Origin: Neoceratodus forsteri
Taxonomy: Eukaryota > Chordata > Ceratodontiformes > Ceratodontidae
Length of the DNA: 64,000 nucleotides
Assembly (NCBI GenBank): GCA_016271365.2
Contig: CM057453.1
Span: 502,299,001 to 502,363,000 of the forward strand
Direction: 5' to 3'
A program made the translations under genes and the position numbers. The notes beneath the pieces are model-generated. The model was not told where the DNA came from. It saw only the letters and a list, made by a program, of their open reading frames with translations, and did no database searches. This document shows, piece by piece, positions 1 through 11,546 of this stretch (position 1 is the first letter of the stretch; the number at the start of each line of letters is the position of its first letter).

Positions 1-1609
1 ATAGTGATATAGCCAACTTTTTTAATTCTTATTTCTGTTCAGTCTTTTCAGATAAAGATTCTTATGCCCCTCATGTTGACCTCAATGTATGCCAAATTTC
101 TGGCAGCAGTTACAATATTATTGCTTCAGACATCATTCCTTTTCTTTAATCTCTAAAAAAAACTACTAGCCCGGACCTGACCAAATCAGCACTAGATTCC
201 TTATTGAGACTGCTGAAGCAATTTCAATTCCATTAAAAATAATATTTAATATATCTTTACAATCAGCTGAAATTCCAGCAGATTGGTTAACAGCATCTAT
301 AACTCCAATTCATAAGAAGGGTAGTAGATCATTTGTTCAGAATTTTCAGCCCATAAGCCTTACATCACTTATCTGCAAAACTATGGAAAAGACAATAAAA
401 TCATTATTGGTGAAAGAAATGAGGGAATTAAATATAGACAACAACACACAGCATGGGTTTAGAGTTGGTCATTCTTGTACCACTAATTTGTTGTTTATTT
501 ATAATAACATTAGTCTAGGTCTAGAAAATAGATAACAGATGGATGTTATTCTATTGGATTACAGCAAGGCCTTTGACAAAGTACCCCATGGTAATCTCAT
601 TAAAAAAATGGAAACATTGGGCTTTTCCTATGGTCTAATAAAATGGATCAATGCATGGTTGACAAATAGAACCCAGAGAGTCACCATAAATAATTGCTTT
701 TCAAATATTGGTGCAGTCCAGGGCTCGGTGCTTAGCCCCATTTTGTTTAATATATATATTAGTGACATGCAAATAAGCAAAAAAAAATGGCTCTCCAAAT
801 TTGCCAATGATTCTAAGCTTGGGGGCCTGGTGAACAAAACTCAAGATTCAGATTCACTTAAATTAGATCTGCTAAACATTGTAAAATGGGCATTTGACAA
901 TAAAATGTAATTTAACACTGATAAATGTATGGTTCTACATTATGGGACACAAAATCCAAAGCACAATTACTATATAAACAATAGTTGAATCAAATCTACT
1001 AATAATGAAAGGGATCTGGGCATTTTGGTAAATTCTAGACTAACATTTACTGATCATTGTCTAAAAATAGCCAATACAATCAATGGGTTACTCAAACAAA
1101 TTCAGCATTCTTTTGTTACAAGAACTGAACTGTGCCTGATGCCTCTTTACAGGGCATGTGTCAGACCTCTAATTGATTATGGGTCTCCTTTTTGGAGCCC
1201 TCATCTTATGGCTGACATAAATCGACTTGAGAGGATCCAAAGACGGGCCACTAGGATGATCCCAAGACTAACAGATAGCTCCTATCATGATACACTACAG
1301 ATTACAGGTTTGCACTCTCTGCAAAATAGAAGAATTAGAGAGGACCACATTTTAGTCTACAAATTAATGAAAAATTCAGATCTTATGAATAAGTATGGAC
1401 TTAGTTTTACTGAGAGGCGAACTGTGCCTAGACATCATACCAAACAACTCTTTGTCCCTCATGCGCGAACCAACCTTAGACAAAACTTTTTTTCAGTTAG
1501 CGTGCCTAGACTATGGAACAAATTACCGCAAACATTAGTTGACTCTGTTAGTGTTAATGCTTTTAAGGTGGGTCTCGACAACTGGCTAACCCAGATGCCT
1601 GTGTCTTAA
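1..1609 (+). pseudogene. CR1/Rex-type LINE ORF2, reverse transcriptase and C-terminal part (decayed)
   Basis: One reading frame can be followed from about 260 to the stop at 1607-1609. It encodes a non-LTR reverse transcriptase. The RT blocks are readable in order: the IHKKG and PISLTSLICK region near 310-370, HGFRVGHSCTTNL near 450-490, DYSKAFDKVPH at 557-590, QGSVLSP near 718, and the catalytic box as FANDSK near 800-815. After this come the ERIQRRATRM motif near 1230 and a C-terminal W-x-K-L-P motif near 1510-1530, both typical of the CR1 clade. In-frame stops at 533-535, 908-910 and about 986-988 show it is dead. The first catalytic Asp of F-A-D-D reads Asn (AAT at 806-808). The endonuclease would lie left of the window. 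About 50 bases of 3' UTR follow, up to the junction with the minus-strand LINE. Confidence 0.85.
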
Positions 1610-1663
1610 AATTTGCCCACACTGTGTGGGGGAATCCAGATGGGCCATGGCCTACTTTTTTCC

Positions 1664-4110
1664 TTAAAACCTAGTAAACCTAGTAACTTCATATTCCTTT
1701 CCTTCCATCCCCTTTAACATTTTTGTTGCCCTCCTTTGCACCCTCTCCAGTAACTTTATATCTCTCCTCAGGTATGGTCTCCGGTATTGCACATAGTACT
1801 CTAGGTGCGGTCTGACCAATGATTTGTAGAGAGGTAGGATCACATCGCTGTGTCTGGATGAGATCCCCCTTGTGAGGCACCCCAGCATCCTGTTTGCTTC
1901 ACTGCTGCTCTTGTGCAGTGGGCTGAGTTGTTCATGCTCCCAGTTGCCAACACCCCTAGGTCCTTCTCCTCCTCTCTGATCCCCAACCAATAGTCCCTCT
2001 TCTGGTTCTTAGCCCTGAAGTGCATCACCTTACACTTCTTTGCATTGAATCCTAGCTGCCACTGCACCAACCATGTTTCTAGTTTGGTTAGGTCCCCCTG
2101 CAGTTTTTTCCATCCATCCTCATCGTCCACCACCACACCCAATTTGATATAATGTGCCAACAGACTAACCCTGCTCCCCACTCGGTGTTTTATATCAGAG
2201 ATAAAGAGCTCAAATAGCACCAGGCCCAGTACTGACCCCTGCAGCACCTCACTTGTCACTGCTCTGGGTGCCGAGAGCTCCCCCACTACCACCACCCTCT
2301 GCACCCTCCCCTGTAACCAGTTCTCTATCCATTTAGTCAGCTTTTTCCCACCCCCACTGCCGCCAGCTTCCCCAGTCTCCCATGAGGCACTGCATCAAAG
2401 GCCTTACTGAAGTCCAAGTCACAGGACATGTACCGCATGGCCCCTGTCCAACTCCCTTGCCACCCAGTCACAATACTCTATTAGGTTGGTTTGACAAGAC
2501 CACCCTGAGACGAACCCGTGTTGCCGCCCATCTTGGAGGCCATTACTGTCTAGGAATGCCACCCGCCAGCCTCTCCTTCAGTATCACCTCCATAAGCTTA
2601 CCCACTATGGACATTAGACTTACTGGATGATAATTTCCTGGCTCCTTCCTAGGCCCACTCTTGTGTATGGGCACCACATGGGCCATCCTCCAGTCCTGGG
2701 GCACACAACCCGTTTCCAGGGAGGTGTTGAACAGATCTGCCAGTGGCTCAGCCAACAGCTTTGCCATCTCCCTCAGCACCCTGGGGTGGATGGCATCGGG
2801 ACTTGGTGCCTTATACACCCTTACTGCCCTCAGCCCCTCTAGCACCCTACTTGCTGTGATCACTTTGTCCATCACCTCCTCCCCCCCTTTCCCCACCCCC
2901 CCAGACCATTCTGGTAGTGGGCCATCTCTCTCCTTAGTGAAAATGGAGCAGAAGTACTCATTTAGAATTTCCACTTGCTCCTCCACCTTTTCCACCCAAT
3001 CCCCTCCCTGCTTTATCCTCACAATATGTTCCTTGCACTTCCTCTTTTCCCTGACATACCTAAAAAAGTCCTTTTCCCCTCCCTTTATGCCCTATGCGGA
3101 ACTTAATTGCCTAGAGGTCTTAGCTTTTTTCACCCTCCTGGCACCCACCCTTGACCAACTTCCAAAAGCCTCCTTATCCTCTCCCTTCCATGTTCTCCTG
3201 TACTTCCAGTGTGCAGCCATCTTTGCCCTCACCCCTTGCAGCACTTCCTTGTTCAGCCAGCATAGTTTCTTGCCTTTGCTCTTCCTACTCCTGGCCCTGG
3301 TGCAGGCTACTGTGGCCTCTGTTAGCCTAGTCTTTATGACTCCCCACTTTTGTTCCGCATACATCTCCAGCCTTACATCCTGGAGTCTCCCTTGCAGTAT
3401 TGCTCCCATCCCCCCAAAGTCCACCCTAATAAAGTCCACCACCTTAGTGCCCGTGCCTTCTGTCTCCCTGCCCAGCATGACAACGAGCCACACTGTTTGG
3501 TGGTTGCTACCTGCTAGTGGGTACTCCACCCTTACCTCCCTCCCCGCCACCCCATTTGCCAGTACAAGGTCCAGAGTGCTACCAAGCCTTATAGGTCCAC
3601 TTACCAATTGTGTCAGAAGGCCATCCTGGAATGCATCAAGGAGCACCTGCTCCCTGGTACTGCTAGTGGCCAGGGTGCTCCAGTCAACTCGTGGTAGGTT
3701 AAAATCCCCCACTATCACCACACTCCCCCTTCTACACACCCTCCTTATCTGCTCTGCCAACTCCCCATCCAGTTCCCCGGATGGGGCTGGTGGTCTGTAC
3801 ACCACTCCCAGCCTCAGCTTTCTGCCCTTGGAGTCCAGGAACTGCACCCAAAGCGCCTCCGTCCTCTCCTCTTCTCCCTCATCCCTTATGCATTTAATCT
3901 CTTCCCTCACATACAATGCAACCCCCCTTCCAACCCCCCAGTCCCTGCTGTATAACCTGTATTCTGGGATTGCCAAGCCCAAATCATGGTACTCTGTGGC
4001 CCAAGTCTCTGCCACTGCAGCAATGTCCACCTTCCCCTATGAAAGGAAAGCTTGAAGCTCTACAATTTTGCTCTCCAGGCTTCTTGCGTTGAGAGAGACC
4101 ACCTTCCACC
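1664..4110 (-). pseudogene. CR1-clade LINE copy A, ORF2 (endonuclease + reverse transcriptase), decayed
   Basis: Read on the minus strand, an L-N-A-R-S-L-E-S-K motif near 4085 opens the APE-type endonuclease. It is followed by VAETW (about 4010), GDFNLPRVDW (about 3690) and a SNHQ box (SDH in active enzymes, about 3500). RT blocks follow: SPDAIHPRVL near 2800, PIHKSGPRKEPGNYHPVSL near 2640, then GSVLGLVLFELFISDIKHR near 2215. The catalytic FADD has become LAHY near 2155. LNAKK-like and ERVQRRATKM motifs lie nearer 1720. Several frameshifts and stops separate the pieces. The reading ends at 1664 without the last ~100 residues or a 3' UTR, so the 3' end is missing where it meets the plus-strand LINE. 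The DNA is strongly pyrimidine-rich on the plus strand. Confidence 0.85.
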
Positions 4111-4329
4111 CGTACCCCTCCTTCTCCTTACTCTTTCCCTCCTTGGCCTGTGTCCCTCCTCCTGGTAATCCTCACCCTTTCTCAACCTTATTCTTACCCA
4201 GTGGTGGTGCCTTCTGTTTTACATTCAGACCACTCTGCCGGCCCCCTCCCGGGGTTACTACGCCTCCGCCTTTACCTATATCTAGGGGAGTGAGCTCATT
4301 AGGCTCCCTGTCCGGACCTTTCTACTAAC

Positions 4330-5810
4330 CTCAGTCTTTTGACCACCCCCCCCACTAGTTTAAATCCTCCTTAGTAGAGATATACCTCTCTAATCCTGCC
4401 TTTAATATTCCCTTCCCCTTCCTGCTCAAGTGTACCCTGTTCCCCGTGTACAAGTCACTATTTCCGTAGACCCGACCCCAGTTATCACTAACCCATAATT
4501 TTTGGTGTGGCACCAATCCTCAGCCCTCGTTGAACTCCTCAATCCTACCCTTTTCTCCCATGCTTGCACATGGTACCAGAGTACCTCGAGAATGCCACCA
4601 ACTCCCTACCCCCTCACACTGCCTGCCCAACTACTCAAACCTCCCTCACTACTTCCAAAGTCTCCCCACCAAGTCGCTTGTACCCACATGCAACAGTAAA
4701 TGAGGTTTCTTCCTCCCCCTCGCTGCACACTTGAGCAGTGCCTGCCCTGCCCCTCCTGCAGTCAACCTGGGGATAGCTTCATCCCAAATACAGCTGTGCC
4801 TTCCCCCCTTCTGCCCCATCTTACCCCTTTCAGTACAGAATCCCCTAGGATGAGTACCCCCTATGCTGTATCCCCTTTTCCTTCTAATGCCCCTTCCACC
4901 ACCCCAGTATTTGATCTTCCCTGCCCCTTACCCCCGCCATCTGCACCCTCTGTGACTTCTGTATCTGTGCCCCATACTTCCGCCTCACCCCTTTTCTCTG
5001 CCTTATTCCTCCCATCCCCCTTGAACCCATTCCCAGCCTGACTACTTCCTACTGGGCTTCCCATGTCGACCTCCCCTCCTCCCCTGCTGATTTCCAAACC
5101 CTCTCCTATCCCGCTGTTGTCGATTTGGAGCCCCATTCCTTCTACCCGATAGTGATGCCCCTCCCATCCTTCCCTTCCGTAGCCTCTCTCCTCCAGTCAC
5201 CACCCCTCCTTCCTTACTAGCCCCTTCTACCCCTTCATCCTCGCTTCTCTTCCCTAGCTGTTGCCATTCCTCTCATGCCCCGCTTGTCCTCCCCCCTTCA
5301 GTATGTTCCTGTTCTCCCTCTTTCTCTCATAGCAGAGGCTCAAATCTATTCTTAGTCGATACCCCTCCTACATCTGTTCCCCCTCCTACTTGTTCCCCTC
5401 CGTGAAACCCCTGGTCCCACCCCAGTACCTCCCTACCCGCAGCCATCTGCTCTCTCCCCCCTGGTACTCCTCGTGGTCTCTTCTTCCCAACAGGAGCCCC
5501 TCACCCGGGCAACCCCTCCCTTCTCCTCTCTTTTCTGCTAGTGACTGATACTGGGGTCAGTTTCAGTCCCAGTTGTTCTTCCTCCTTCCCACTTGCCACC
5601 CCCTATCCCCCCAGCCAGGATGCCTACCGACTCATCTGCCCTGCCACTTAGACTCCTCCCTAACCTCCACAGTTCCTCCCTCAAACTAGCCAGTCTTCTA
5701 CAGACCATACACCCCCCCCCATCCTCCAAGCCCAGTCCAGGATCATGGCGGACCCACACCCTGTACACCCCACCATCCTTCCAAAGATGCCCGCCCTATT
5801 GACATATGGC
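4330..5810 (-). pseudogene. CR1 copy A, ORF1 with SGNH-esterase-like domain, decayed
   Basis: Upstream of copy A's endonuclease, the minus strand encodes a degenerate ORF1. A block-I motif L-G-D-S-V-L-K-G lies at about 4827-4850. A block-III-like motif L-L-H-V-G-T-S-D-L follows at about 4670-4695 (usual form GTND). A further segment with L-Y-T-G-N-R-V-H-L-S lies near 4440. ORF1 esterase domains are known from CR1 and related LINEs and are thought to act on lipids or membranes. That role is family knowledge, not shown here. The N-terminal part near 5540-5770 has a C-x-V-C pair in a charged context. Frameshifts separate blocks I and III. Copies B and C in this window carry the same domain, which supports the call. 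Confidence 0.6.
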
Positions 5811-5819
5811 ACCTGCCCC

Positions 5820-6336
5820 ATTTTGGCCCCCATCTTATATTAAGGGCTCTTACTCCCAGGTTCTGTACCCTACTACAACTATTAGGCCCCTATTTACTCA
5901 AATTTCCATTCCCCCACTACACTAGTCCCCCTAGTGGCCCCTTGCCGACCAGGGTAATTCAGTCTCAAATCTCATCCATAATATACTGTATTACTGTAGC
6001 AATCCTAAAGCCTCCTTGTCCGTTTTCACCCCTCAGCTACCATACTTTGTGTTCTCAGCTCTCATATAGTTTCACTTAGCCCAGTTAGAAATCCTGTTGC
6101 ACTCCAAGTATTACTCGGCTCAGTTAGAGAAATAAACAGAACAAACAAATATGTATTATTACAGCAATCCTAACAGTATAGCTCAGTACTTAGCTCAGTT
6201 AGAGAAATAAACAGAACAACTAAATCTGTATTATTACAGCACTCCTCAAAGTATCCAGTCATTGCTTTGTCTCCACCCCAAAGACCCTGCTGTAATATAG
6301 AACCACAGAGGATCCTGGGTGGCAGGGTGGGCAACT
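5820..6336. other. Unassigned stretch with a short direct repeat
   Basis: No coding signal is seen. A block of about 53 bases beginning GCTCAGTTAGAGAAATAAAC occurs twice, at 6118-6170 and 6193-6246, with a few differences. It may be the 5' end of copy A or an unrelated AT-rich remnant. Confidence 0.4.
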
Positions 6337-6339
6337 CTA

Positions 6340-7545
6340 AAGTCCTGGCAGAGCTCCGTTGAGCTCGCTCACTCCCCCTCTCTCATTCTCTCATTCTGTT
6401 TCTCCCAGCGCTGCAGGCTGCCTTTTTGTACTGGGCTCCTGCCTGCCTTGGTGCCTTTTTCTGCCCACAAAGAAATCTACAGCAGTCCTGACAGAACTCC
6501 GTTGAGCTTGCTTACTCCCCCTCTCTCACTCACTAGTTCAGTTTCTCCCGGCACTGCAGGCTGCCCTTTTGTACTGGGCTCCTGCCTGTGTTGGCACCTT
6601 TTTCTGCCCACAAAGAAGTTCACAGCTGTCCCGACAGAGCTCCATTGAGCTCGCTCACTCCTCCTCCTCTCTCACTCACTCACTCCTTCTGTTTCTCCTG
6701 GCGCTGCAGGCTGCCCTTTTGTACTGGGCTCCTGCCTGCATTGGCGCCTTTTTCTGCCCACAAATAAATAAATCTACAGCAGTCCCGACAGAGCTCTGCT
6801 GAGCTAGCTCACACTTCCTCTCTCACTCGCTCATTCCATTTCTCCCAGCGCTGCAGGCTGCCCTTTTGTGCTGGGCTCCTGCCTGCGTTGGTGCCTTTTT
6901 CTGCCCACAAAGAAATCCGCACCTGTTCTGACAGAGCTCCGTTGAGCTTGTTCTTCACTTGTTCTGTTTCTCCCGGCACTGCAGGCTGCCCTTTTGTAGT
7001 GAGTTCCTGCCTGCACTGGCGCCTTTTTCTTCCCACAAAGAAATCCGCAGCAGTCCTGACAGAGCTCAGTTGAGCTTGCTCACTCCCCCTCCCTCACTCG
7101 CTCGTTCTGTTTCTCCCGGCGCTGCAGGCTGCCCTTTTGTAGTGAGTTCCTGCCTGCACTGGCGCCTTTTTCTGCCCACAAAGAAATCCGCAGCAGTCCT
7201 GACAGAGCTCAGTTGAGCTTGCTCACTCCCCCTCCCTCACTCGCTCGTTCTGTTTCTCCCGGCGCTGCAGGCTGCCCTTTTGTACTGGACTCCTGCCTGC
7301 ATTGGCGCCTTTTTCTGCCCACAAAGAAATCTGCAGCAGTCCCAACAGAGCTCCGCTGAGCTAGTTCACTCCCCCCATCTCACTCGCTCGTTCTGTTTCT
7401 CCTGGTGCTGCAGGCTGCCCTTTTGTACTGGGCTCCTGCCTACGTTGGTGCCTTTTTCTGCCCACAAAGAAATCCACAGCAGTCCCTATAGAGCTCAGTT
7501 GAACTCATTCACTTCCCCTCTCTCACTCGCTCGATCTTAATTTGT
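6340..7545. repeat. 143-bp tandem repeat, eight copies
   Basis: The landmark CTGCAGGCTGCC recurs at about 6411, 6554, 6704, 6851, 6979, 7122, 7265 and 7408. Spacings are 143, 150, 147, 128, 143, 143 and 143. Each unit runs from a GAGCTC-rich stretch through a (CTCACT)-rich pyrimidine tract to TTTTTCTGCCCACAAAGAAA. The units around 7050-7330 are nearly identical, so they were duplicated most recently. All reading frames through the array are long because units lack stops, but nothing resembles a protein family. The open frames are by-products of the repeat. Confidence 0.85.
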
Positions 7546-8098
7546 CCCAAACACTGATTTCCCACAGCGACCGTGCTAATCCGTGCCAGAAGTGCAAAAA
7601 CACATTTCGGCCAGGATGTGAAAAATTACAGCTGTACTGTTCATAAGGAGGTGCGAAAAAAATGGCAGTGTTGTAAATCTGGCATGAAAATATTACAAAT
7701 TTGCGAAGGTACAAGGGTGCATGGAAACTACGCAATGCACACTTGTCACACAGTCATTTTATGGACTTTCATCACCAAATTTTCCACATAGGCATTTTAG
7801 GACCTCTGCTCATGAATAGTATCACTGTCATTTTCTCAGTCTATCCCGAAAACTGATTTCCCACAGCGACTGTGTTATTCTGCGCCGTAAGTGCGAAAAC
7901 ACATTTTGGCCAGGATGTGTAAAATGACAGCTATACTGTTCATAAGGAGGTGGAAAAATGCCAATGTTGAAAATCTGGAGTGAAATATTACAAATTTGCG
8001 GAGTTATGAGCGTGCATGGAAACTGCACAATGCACGTGCGTCAAGCATTCATTTCTTTGGATTTTTTTCACCAAATTTGCAACATAGGCTTTTTGAGA

Positions 8099-8228
8099 GC
8101 CCACCTCATGAACAGTGGGACTGTCGTTTCATTAATCGGTCCTGAAAGGTGATTCCACGCAGTGACCACAAAATCACCTTTCAAGACTGAATAACGCCAT
8201 GACAGTGGCTGAATTCATGAGGAGGGGT
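8099..8228. repeat. Imperfect palindrome inside R1
   Basis: The left arm holds CCTCATGAACAGTGG and CCTGAAAGGTGATT. The right arm holds AAATCACCTTTCAAGAC and GACAGTGGCTGAATTCATGAGG. The arms pair over roughly 55 bases with a short centre near 8165. The second R1 copy keeps the same palindrome at about 32975-33105. Confidence 0.65.
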
Positions 8229-8412
8229 CTCAATAACCCCATGCTGAAAATCTGGTGCCAAAATTCCCAAAATGCCCGAGATATGCACCAAAGTTGAAAC
8301 AACCCTATTTATGCCATTATACAGCTTACCGGCATTTCTTCAGTTCACGGTCGGTTTTGAAGACTGCAGACATGTTACCGGTCCACCAAAATTGTCGCGC
8401 TGGGCTCCGGAG

Positions 8413-8522
8413 GTAAGTATGGGGTGAGGGTGTGTGTGTGTGGAGGTAGAGTGCGCAGAGGGTGGGCGCTGGTTGTGGGAGGGGCCACCGGACTCAACGA
8501 GGGACCGTTTTCTGTTTTACAG
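8413..8522 (+). other. Candidate small intron in R1 copy 1
   Basis: A consensus donor (GGAG|GTAAGTAT) at 8413 and a pyrimidine-preceded acceptor (TCTGTTTTACAG) ending at 8522 are spaced as a 110-nt intron. The equivalent positions in R1 copy 2 also match donor and acceptor consensus. Splicing itself is inference. Confidence 0.3.
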
Positions 8523-9249
8523 GTTTAAAGAATAAAAAAATGGAAAACATTGCAGGCAGTTTGGTTCTTTTTTTAACAGGGACATTTGGTACACTTGGGT
8601 GGGCTCCCAGTGTGCCACCTGAGTGTTTTGGGGGGGCAGTAGCCGATGGGGGATTGGGCACCCCCATCGGCACACAACAGATTTTGGGGGACATTATGCC
8701 GATACAGAGTGGACTCCCCATCTGAAAATTTACTGGGAAGGGTGGGGACTGAAGCCGATGGGAACTGGGGCCCCCGTGTAAAGAAAGACTGTTGGGCGCG
8801 CATGATACCGAGGGGATTGAGCTTACCTCGGCACAACAAATGGGAGGGGTTACAGTATGCTGTTGGGGAGTGAGCTCCCATCAGCAAATGTGGCCTGCTG
8901 GGGCATGCAGATGGCAGCAGTACCGCCTCAAATGGTGGGTCACCTCATTGCTGTTAAATGGCTGATGCTGCAATGATGAGGCAACCCTGATTGCAGCAGC
9001 GAAATATTTCAACTTGGTGGCACTTCTGCAGAACCAGTGTCATTAGGACACTGGGCCTGCATTAGTCCTGCAGTGCAAACTCCCAAATGCAGTGCCCCGT
9101 TGCCACCACAGTGCCGCACCTCCACAACCCACTTCTCTCCTAAGCTGCCGCATAATGTTTCTTGTGCATGCGAGCAAGCAAACATAAAAAGGGCAACCCA
9201 TAGAAGTAAGAGGGAGAGAAGTTTGGCTTACCAACGCCAGTGAGCCAAA

Positions 9250-10590
9250 AGCCTGTGGGTTTTTTCAAGTAGGGAGGTTCCCTGGCTAAATCATCCAAGA
9301 AGTCAGAGTGAAGATACCCTGCTTGCACTGCCTGTAAACCATTTATGCAGCTCAAAATGTCCAACCTGGGTAAATTATAAAAAGTTCAAATAGCCCCATG
9401 GAGCTGCTTTATTTATCTGGTGAAAGATGGGACTCCTGTACTCCTAGAATCATTTGGGGTGCAGCAGCCAAAATAAAGAAGCTGGTTGGGAAGAGACTTG
9501 TTAGTGATTCTTTATTTAAGTTGGAAGGGGTAAATGAAATGGAAATCCCTCTTGTGTCTAATTTATCTCATAGGTTGTAATTCCAGAAGGTGTCCATCAT
9601 GCTACATTGGGATCAAAGGGCTTGGGGGCTCAGAAGAGACAGGATACTGCAGCTTGGAGATCCTGTGTGCCTGGTGGCCAGACTTCAGGGTGAATCCAGG
9701 TTTTAGACATGAGATCGAGAGTGCACATGGGGATGAAGCCATCGAGAGGTAGGATAGCCATTTTTTCCTATCTTTATTCGTGGTGCACTGGCTCTGAGTG
9801 TTACGCTTGTGTAGTCCTCTCCCATGCCCCCTGGACCACTTACAATGATAAGTTCTGCCCCTAGATGAGGGGGACAAGGTGGGGGTTACATATCTTATTC
9901 AGGTATTTCTGTGTATTTCTTTCTGTTGTAAAAAGAGCTGAGTACTGAGAAGGTGCTCCCTTTCTTTCCACAAAAGTTTTTATTCTCCTTGGCAGGTCTT
10001 AGGCAGCTTATCAATCCTGACACCGCTCCCGACAGTCATCCCTTACCTCTCTCTGGTCATAGATATGAACCTCTGTGGTGGGGTGGGAAGCTGTCCTCCC
10101 AGCCAGATAGACTATCCAGTGTGGCCTCAAACCAGAGCGGCAGGGTGGACTGCCGGTACATGGGCAGGGCTTCATGAAGCCCAAGCCTCTTTTTTTCCTT
10201 TTTTTTCTCCCTCAGCCCTGCTCGCAGCATCATGTCAGTATGTGCACATGGAGATGTCCACATCCCGTAGATTTATGGCCCCACTTGTTCTAGTCACTCA
10301 TGCCTGCACTACCAGCATTGCCTCCACCCAGTGGCAGTCATGGGCTGAGATGGCATGGCCACCCCCCCCCGGAGAAAAGAGTAGCCCTTGGGATGCTCAA
10401 TCCTCTCCCACCCCGCTGAACTCTGACAATCCGTACGTGTTCCCAAACATGGGCCACCAGCATGGCAGGAGGTAAGGAGCTCGACGCCCTAGCCCTCCAT
10501 GCCACTGGACAGGCACGGTCTCATAATTTTCGGCCTCACACTTGTGGGTTTACAAAATCCACCCAAACATATTGAAAAAATTAACTATTC
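9250..10590. other. No recognisable gene or element
   Basis: Only short open frames occur, with no family resemblance. The stretch includes poly-pyrimidine tracts near 10190-10210 and a C-run near 10365-10373. I see no convincing gene, RNA or terminal repeats. Confidence 0.4.
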
Positions 10591-10594
10591 CTTT

Positions 10595-10860
10595 TTAGGG
10601 TTTTTTTAACTCATTTTTATTGAGAGGTGACAACACAATACATTCTTGGTTATCACCCCTATCAGGTAGTAACCCATCATACATTCCAACAGTTCTGTAT
10701 AATACACTATGACATATTCTCTAGAAAAAGACGTCCTCTGTTTGTTATTATAGCAATGGTTACAGAGCTTACAGTGTATCAGAAGCTGAATAAAGCCAAT
10801 TTAAAAACATTTTTACTTCCGTCAAACAGATCTTCTCAACTTTAACATTTTTTGATATCC
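10595..10860 (-). mobile_element. Probable L1-type 3' end (tail fragment)
   Basis: On the minus strand the segment ends with TTGTCACCTCTCAATAAAAA followed by an A-rich tail at 10595-10625. This resembles the 3' end of the full L1 downstream, which ends TTGTTGTCAATAAACG plus an A-run. No coding is recognised, so this rests on the tail alone. Confidence 0.4.
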
Positions 10861-11279
10861 TGGGCTCTAGGGCCCAACCATCAAATTAGTTTGTGCACTT
10901 ATAGTATTACATGATCTAGTAGTACAGTATTAACTGTATAACTTATTCTGGTATGTGTTGATAAGCAAGAAATGGGGGTTAGGGGAACCTTTAATCTTGT
11001 CCCGAGACCTTGTTATAGTGTAAATCTCATCTCTGTCTAAGTTATCCTGCCACCTCTTATGCCCTGCTAATTCAATAAGACTGCTCTTCTGCCCCCATTG
11101 TTTCTATTCCGATACATTTCTCAACCGGATCAAATCTCTGTGTATTTTTCAAGACTTTTTTTCTGTAAGAAATTTTCATGTCAGCAACCTTCATGTTATA
11201 TTCCCTGCATTCCATCACGCCTTTCAAAGCTGATACCCAAACACAGCTTCACATTCAGAAGTGGTCCCCCTCTCTCACT

Positions 11280-11400
11280 CAGTCCTGGTACAATAAAAAA
11301 ATACTTATTCCGATAGTCTTTGCCCCCGTCACAGTACAATTATAAAAAAAATGCCCTGGTGGTCTGGTGGTCCTCAACTCACTGATCCTATTACAATAAT
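11280..11400 (+). repeat. Two ~60-bp satellite monomers
   Basis: Two degenerate units follow the pattern 'TCCTGGTACAAT - A-run - CCTGGTGGTCTGGTGG - pyrimidine tract'. The same monomer forms the array at 25117-25472 and appears singly elsewhere in the window. Confidence 0.55.
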
Positions 11401-11404
11401 AAAA

Positions 11405-11546
11405 GGAATAATGCGACAGGGTGTGTGTAGGTGGAATAACAATCAAGCCTGGGGTGATTAGGCATGAGGCTGCAGGCCGAGTGCGACTAATCACCCCGGA
11501 AGTGACGTTATCCCAGCATGACACACACCCTGGAGTGCATTATTCC
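11405..11546. mobile_element. Hairpin (MITE-like) element
   Basis: The left arm begins GGAATAATGCGACAGGGTGT and ends CTGGGGTGATTAG. The right arm begins CTAATCACCCCGGAAG and ends CCTGGAGTGCATTATTCC. The arms pair over about 57 bases with a loop of roughly 25 bases. It sits directly after satellite monomers. No transposase is present; the family is unknown. Confidence 0.65.

Larger units (their letters stand above)
7545..9210. repeat. Composite dispersed repeat R1, copy 1 (uninterrupted)
   Basis: Two tandem units of about 295 bp start at about 7545 and 7840. Shared landmarks are GATTTCCCACAGCGAC, AAAACACATTT.GGCCAGGATGTG and TGTTCATAAGGAGGTG. A palindromic segment (8099-8228) follows, then a splice-site-like segment, then a block repeating CTCCCAGTGTGCCAC near 8610, and an end near 9200 at AGCAAGCAAACATAAAA. 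The same order recurs at 29410-34210, where a LINE interrupts it. No protein similarity was seen. The nature of the element is unknown. Confidence 0.7.

Noticed and set aside
2661..4055. Long plus-strand open frame of 464 codons
   Set aside because: It is the antisense of CR1 copy A's ORF2. The minus strand carries the endonuclease and RT motifs, and the plus frame is Ser/Pro/Leu-rich with no family resemblance.
10190..10480. Possible paralogy with 26150-26470
   Set aside because: Scattered short matches around a pyrimidine tract and a CTCAATCCTC-like segment, too weak by eye to call a shared repeat.
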